A stretch of DNA of 64,000 nt from Isoetes taiwanensis (taxonomy: Eukaryota > Streptophyta > Lycopodiopsida > Isoetales > Isoetaceae): NCBI GenBank assembly GCA_021234155.1, contig JAJEKV010000055.1, forward strand, positions 2,599,090 through 2,663,089. The letters run 5' to 3'. Made by a program: the position numbers and the translations under genes. Positions 61,032 through 64,000 of the stretch are shown here, piece by piece. The first letter of the stretch is position 1, and every line of letters starts with the position of its first letter. The notes beneath the pieces were generated by a model. That model worked only from the letters and a program-made list of their open reading frames with translations, was not told the DNA's origin and searched no databases.

Positions 61032-62195
61032 TTGAAGTTGGAGTATGCCAGAGTAGGCCTAAATGCTTTAAGATCAGTGAAAACTAGATTTCATGGTGAA
61101 GATTACAAGTGCTCTTATGAGGTTTGTGGACCTGGTGACAAGTGCTTGGCCAGCCAACACAAATATGATTCTAGCAGCGAGATCTGGAGGGTTGTGGTTT
61201 GCAACAAGAGTGAGGGTGAAGAATGGTATAAACATGACTGTTTGATGCAAAAATGTCAGAGTTGTGACATATAGAGTCTTCCTATATGTCCAAGAGAAAG
61301 AGAAAATCGTGAGTTCTTGCTGGAATGAAAAATGTTTGAAAAGTAAAGCTCTCTTTGATGCATGTTGTAGAGTGCCGAGATGTAATGGCATCTGTTGACC
61401 ATCTGCTTTCAATTTGTACTAATCTTATGTTTTATCTACTGCAAACCTTGCTATACGTTCCAGTAGAGATAGAAAATGCTGGTGGAGTTGCAGACTATGT
61501 CACCAAGCAAGTAAAATAAAAGTAAGAAAGCTAATGCATCTGGTGGAACACAGTCTAAAACTACAGGAGAAGATGAGACGTCAACTAGCAAGGGAAAAAA
61601 ATCAAAAGAACCAAATGCAGTTCTTAGATTGTCTTACAAGAGAACAACATTGAAGGATTTTATTTCTTACATGTGTTCCACATTGAAGATATTTGTACCA
61701 TATAATTACTGGGCTCAATGGCAGGCCATGCAATTCAAGAGTTGCCTAAATAGTATCCAAGATGGCACCATTTTTTCTATAATTGATTTTGCAGAGAATT
61801 ACATTATAAAAACACAAAGGGAGCTTCATAACCAGCACTGGCACAATGATCAGATAATAATTCTCGTCCACATCACATATAGGATAGACAAAAGCTCTGG
61901 GTTTAGGAAGCTATTGAAGGAAATCCATTTTTACTTAAGTGATGACAAGATTCATGACACTCTTTTTGTGCAGCACTGTCTTAGAAAGCGCAATTCATGG
62001 ATGTCTTTAATGGAGTTGAATTCTCAGATAGTTGTTCTAGCCAATTCAAATATTTCCGGCCATTATATTTCTTGCCAAGATATCACAATGAACTAGGGAA
62101 GGAAATAGTATGGAATTTCTTTGGGACAGCCCATGGTAAGGGACAGCATGATGGGCAAGGAGTAGTTCTTAAGGGGACATTCACTAGAGAATAGC
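61032..62195 (+). pseudogene. Decayed DDE-type transposase of an uncommon eukaryotic family
   Basis: Open pieces at 61032-61274, 61629-61990 and, in another frame, 61997-62195 share one theme. A Cys-containing N-terminal region (EVCGPGDKC, QKCQSC) is followed by TLKDFISYM, IFSIIDFAENY, LHNQHWHNDQIIILVHITYR and HFYLSDDKIHDTLFVQHC. After a frameshift near 61990 come FSDSCSSQFKYFRPLYFLPR and WNFFGTAHGKGQHDGQG. The spaced D residues with FFG.HGKG..DG.G look like a DDE/RNase H-fold transposase of a family I associate with non-seed plants and invertebrates. I do not know its formal name. The gene is frameshifted and lacks a clear start. Confidence 0.55.
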
Positions 62196-62229
62196 TCATT
62201 GGCATACTGATTACAAACTTTCCTGAATT

Positions 62230-62296
62230 ACACTCTTGCATAGCATAAAAGAACAATTCGGACAAGATCTCTGCCACAATAGTGAATAATAATGTG
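62230..62296 (-). pseudogene. Old LINE reverse transcriptase, downstream part
   Basis: The minus-strand reading FTIVAEILSELFFYAMQ follows the usual RT core order (QGCPLAPHLF.., then a helix). It belongs with the RT remnant at 63498-63840, from which it is separated by the younger LINE. Confidence 0.45.
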
Positions 62297-62310
62297 ACAA
62301 GGAGGCATCT

Positions 62311-63483
62311 TCCGCATAACAGGGGAAGTTCCAGGAGCCACCTTGAAGTTATAGAACAAAGCACCAAGCTCGTCCCTAGGATCTGGGAACACTAGGATCT
62401 GGGAGAGGGATGGGCTCCCCTTGGCCCTCTCACACCCACGTATCTTTGTCAAGTGGAAGAGTTGCGGAATAACTCAATTACAGCACTTATGGGTTACTGG
62501 TAGATGGGTTTCCTGGACTGCATTCAAGGGGACAATCTCGAACCCAGGGGAAGGAGATCGTAGAGTTTTAAAGGAAATCTAATCTGACAGGCATTGTGGG
62601 GTCACAGGAGACCTGGCTATATGATGGGATAAATCAGTACATTGTGAAAAGGATATATAGGGATCTGTGCCAGGACACCCCCCTCATAGCTGAGACTAGG
62701 CTTGGGATTAGTTTGGTCGACACCAAAACCTTACTGTCAAACTCCTGGAAATCTATCTGCTCTAGGAAGATACAGTTCTTCAGATGGTTAGCTCTTCAAG
62801 GGGGATTAAGCACTAAGGAAAGGCTATTTAAAAAGGGTATCACGGTTGATGATAAATGTCCACTGGGCTGTCAGGTTACTGAATCTGTAGCGCATCTCTT
62901 TTTCTGTCCTCAGATTGCTGATTTTTGGCAGTGGGTCTGCCCTATTATTGATATCATGTTAAGCCAATTAGTCTGGCCAGATCTGGTCCTCATCACTAAT
63001 CGTTGCTGTATTGAAGCCTCCCTGGTGAATCTGTCACTTTGGGTTATCTGGAAGCACCAGTGTGATGTGGCTTTAGGTGGTCAAGGGATCTCCATAGATA
63101 AGCTAAAAAACTCTTTCAATATGGAGGTTGCTCTGATGGCTCTATCTCATCACAAGAAGAAAGGCATGAAATATAACAGAGGACTTGATAAAGTTGGAAC
63201 CTTGGTAGGGTTCTATTCTTACTTCAGGTGCCACTGGGTTGATAACGAGTAAGTAAGAACTACTGATATTAGGTGGTCCCTGTACTGGAACGGAGCTGGC
63301 TCTCTCTATAGTACCCTCTCTTAGGTGAAGAAAGAAGATTCTCCTTATAGTAGCCTTCTAGTGGGGAAGACGAGTCGAGGCCCTCTCTTCTTATAGTACT
63401 TTGGGCTTCTACATCATCTGTATCTCTACTGTACATACTTTATAATTAATAATATATATACATATCTTACCATCAAAAAAAAA
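62311..63483 (+). mobile_element. 5'-truncated LINE with zf-RVT domain, 1173 bp
   Basis: Flanked by a perfect 14-bp target duplication, ACAAGGAGGCATCT (62297-62310 and 63484-63497), and ending in a poly(A) run. A 218-codon frame (62596-63252) carries the zinc-binding region found after LINE reverse transcriptases in plants: SWKSICSRKIQFFRWLALQG, STKERLFKKGI, CPLGC, and ESVAHLFFCPQIADFW with the C..C..H..C pattern. The RT and endonuclease are missing, as expected for 5' truncation. The perfect duplication implies a young insertion. Confidence 0.88.
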
Positions 63484-63497
63484 ACAAGGAGGCATCT

Positions 63498-63840
63498 CAG
63501 GCAAACTCCTCTACTAAGAGGAAGCACAACCGAAGGTTCTCCTTGAAAGAGCACAACAGACTGAGCTGGAAAGATGGAGCTTCATCACATCTCTGATAAA
63601 CAGCATCCCAATGCCAGAAGACATTTTTGCAGGAAGATCCACAACATCCCAATGCCAGAAGACATTTTTGTAGGAAGATCCAATCCACACCGTCATAGGC
63701 TTTAGCAAAATCCAATACATATGAGGTAAACAATTTGCTTTTGATAGAGCCTATTCTTTTATATGGGGTCGAAGTCTGGGGTCCAGTCATATCCCAAGCC
63801 ACATGGAATGAAGCAAAACAAGTATAGAAAGCCTTTCTAG
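63498..63840 (-). pseudogene. Old LINE reverse transcriptase, RT core remnant
   Basis: The minus-strand reading VLDFAKAYDGVDWIFLQKCL is the D-F-x-K-A-Y-D motif of LINE reverse transcriptases. Downstream, a 41-bp tandem duplication (CATCCCAATGCCAGAAGACA at 63604 and 63645) shifts the frame, and the YADD active-site block is not seen. It was then split by the younger LINE insertion at 62310. Confidence 0.65.
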
Positions 63841-64000
63841 TACGAGCACTCTGGGTGAAATCTACAGTTTCATATCAGAATCTCTTGCAAGAGACATATT
63901 TCTTACCTCTTCAACGGCCTGCACTTGACCGCCACATCACATTATCTACTCCCAGAAGGTAGCGGTATGGGCAATAAACATCTCCTCAATTTGGCTTATA
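63841..64000. other. Window end, likely more of the old LINE
   Basis: Continues upstream of the minus-strand RT core. Too short to define. Confidence 0.3.

Overview
This window is nuclear DNA of a land plant. It has GT-AG spliced genes of plant type (one with a plastid transit peptide), a pentatricopeptide-repeat remnant, and dense layers of plant transposons: CACTA, hAT, Mutator-like, LINE, SINE and LTR fragments. A decayed DDE transposase of a type I associate with non-seed plants and invertebrates makes a fern, lycophyte or bryophyte more likely than a seed plant. That is inference from memory of families, not a search. Gene density is very low: two recognisable genes in 64 kb.

Positions 1-24.7 kb are a nested transposon complex. 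The right-hand part of a CACTA element (TNP2 transposase, DUF4218 and DUF4216 regions, acidic tail, 3' terminus at 6853) and about 1.6 kb of DNA beyond it were duplicated in tandem. Copy 1 is 2041-8463 and copy 2 is 8464-24442. Each copy was then hit independently. Copy 1 carries a 1.26-kb poly(A) retroposon with an 11-bp target duplication and a 797-bp hAT-like element with an 8-bp target duplication. Copy 2 carries an 11,673-bp element (10423-22095) with about 31-bp terminal inverted repeats starting CACAC and a 3-bp GAA duplication. Removing these insertions leaves 4345 and 4303 bp, which agree closely.

The 11.7-kb element is the most unusual object here. No transposase is visible in it. 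From left to right it holds subterminal repeats, a satellite of about 20 bp, a six-copy head-to-tail array of a unit of about 800 bp, the same 20-bp satellite in inverted orientation, a plastid-targeting-like gene fragment, short ORFs, and right subterminal repeats. Diverged single copies of the 800-bp unit lie just outside it on both sides.

Positions 24.7-55 kb are mostly intergenic or intronic-looking AT-rich DNA with scattered small elements. The one convincing gene is a two-exon saccharopine dehydrogenase-like oxidoreductase (32042-33671). A stray copy of its last exon lies 2.2 kb downstream, followed by a PPR remnant and a tRNA-derived SINE. A cluster of palindromic 16-mers lies at 28.6-29.0 kb and a 404-bp Mutator-type MITE at 34.5 kb.

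Positions 55-64 kb hold a seven-exon plastid phosphatidate cytidylyltransferase gene (55752-58279), with LTR-retrotransposon remnants about 550 bp upstream. Its third exon does not keep frame. The window ends in a decayed DDE transposase gene (61.0-62.2 kb) next to an old minus-strand LINE, which is itself split by a younger plus-strand LINE with a perfect 14-bp target duplication.

The two CACTA copies and the array units often disagree exactly at CAG/CTG sites. This suggests systematic consensus errors at methylated CHG cytosines, so small frameshifts in the transposon genes should not be over-read.
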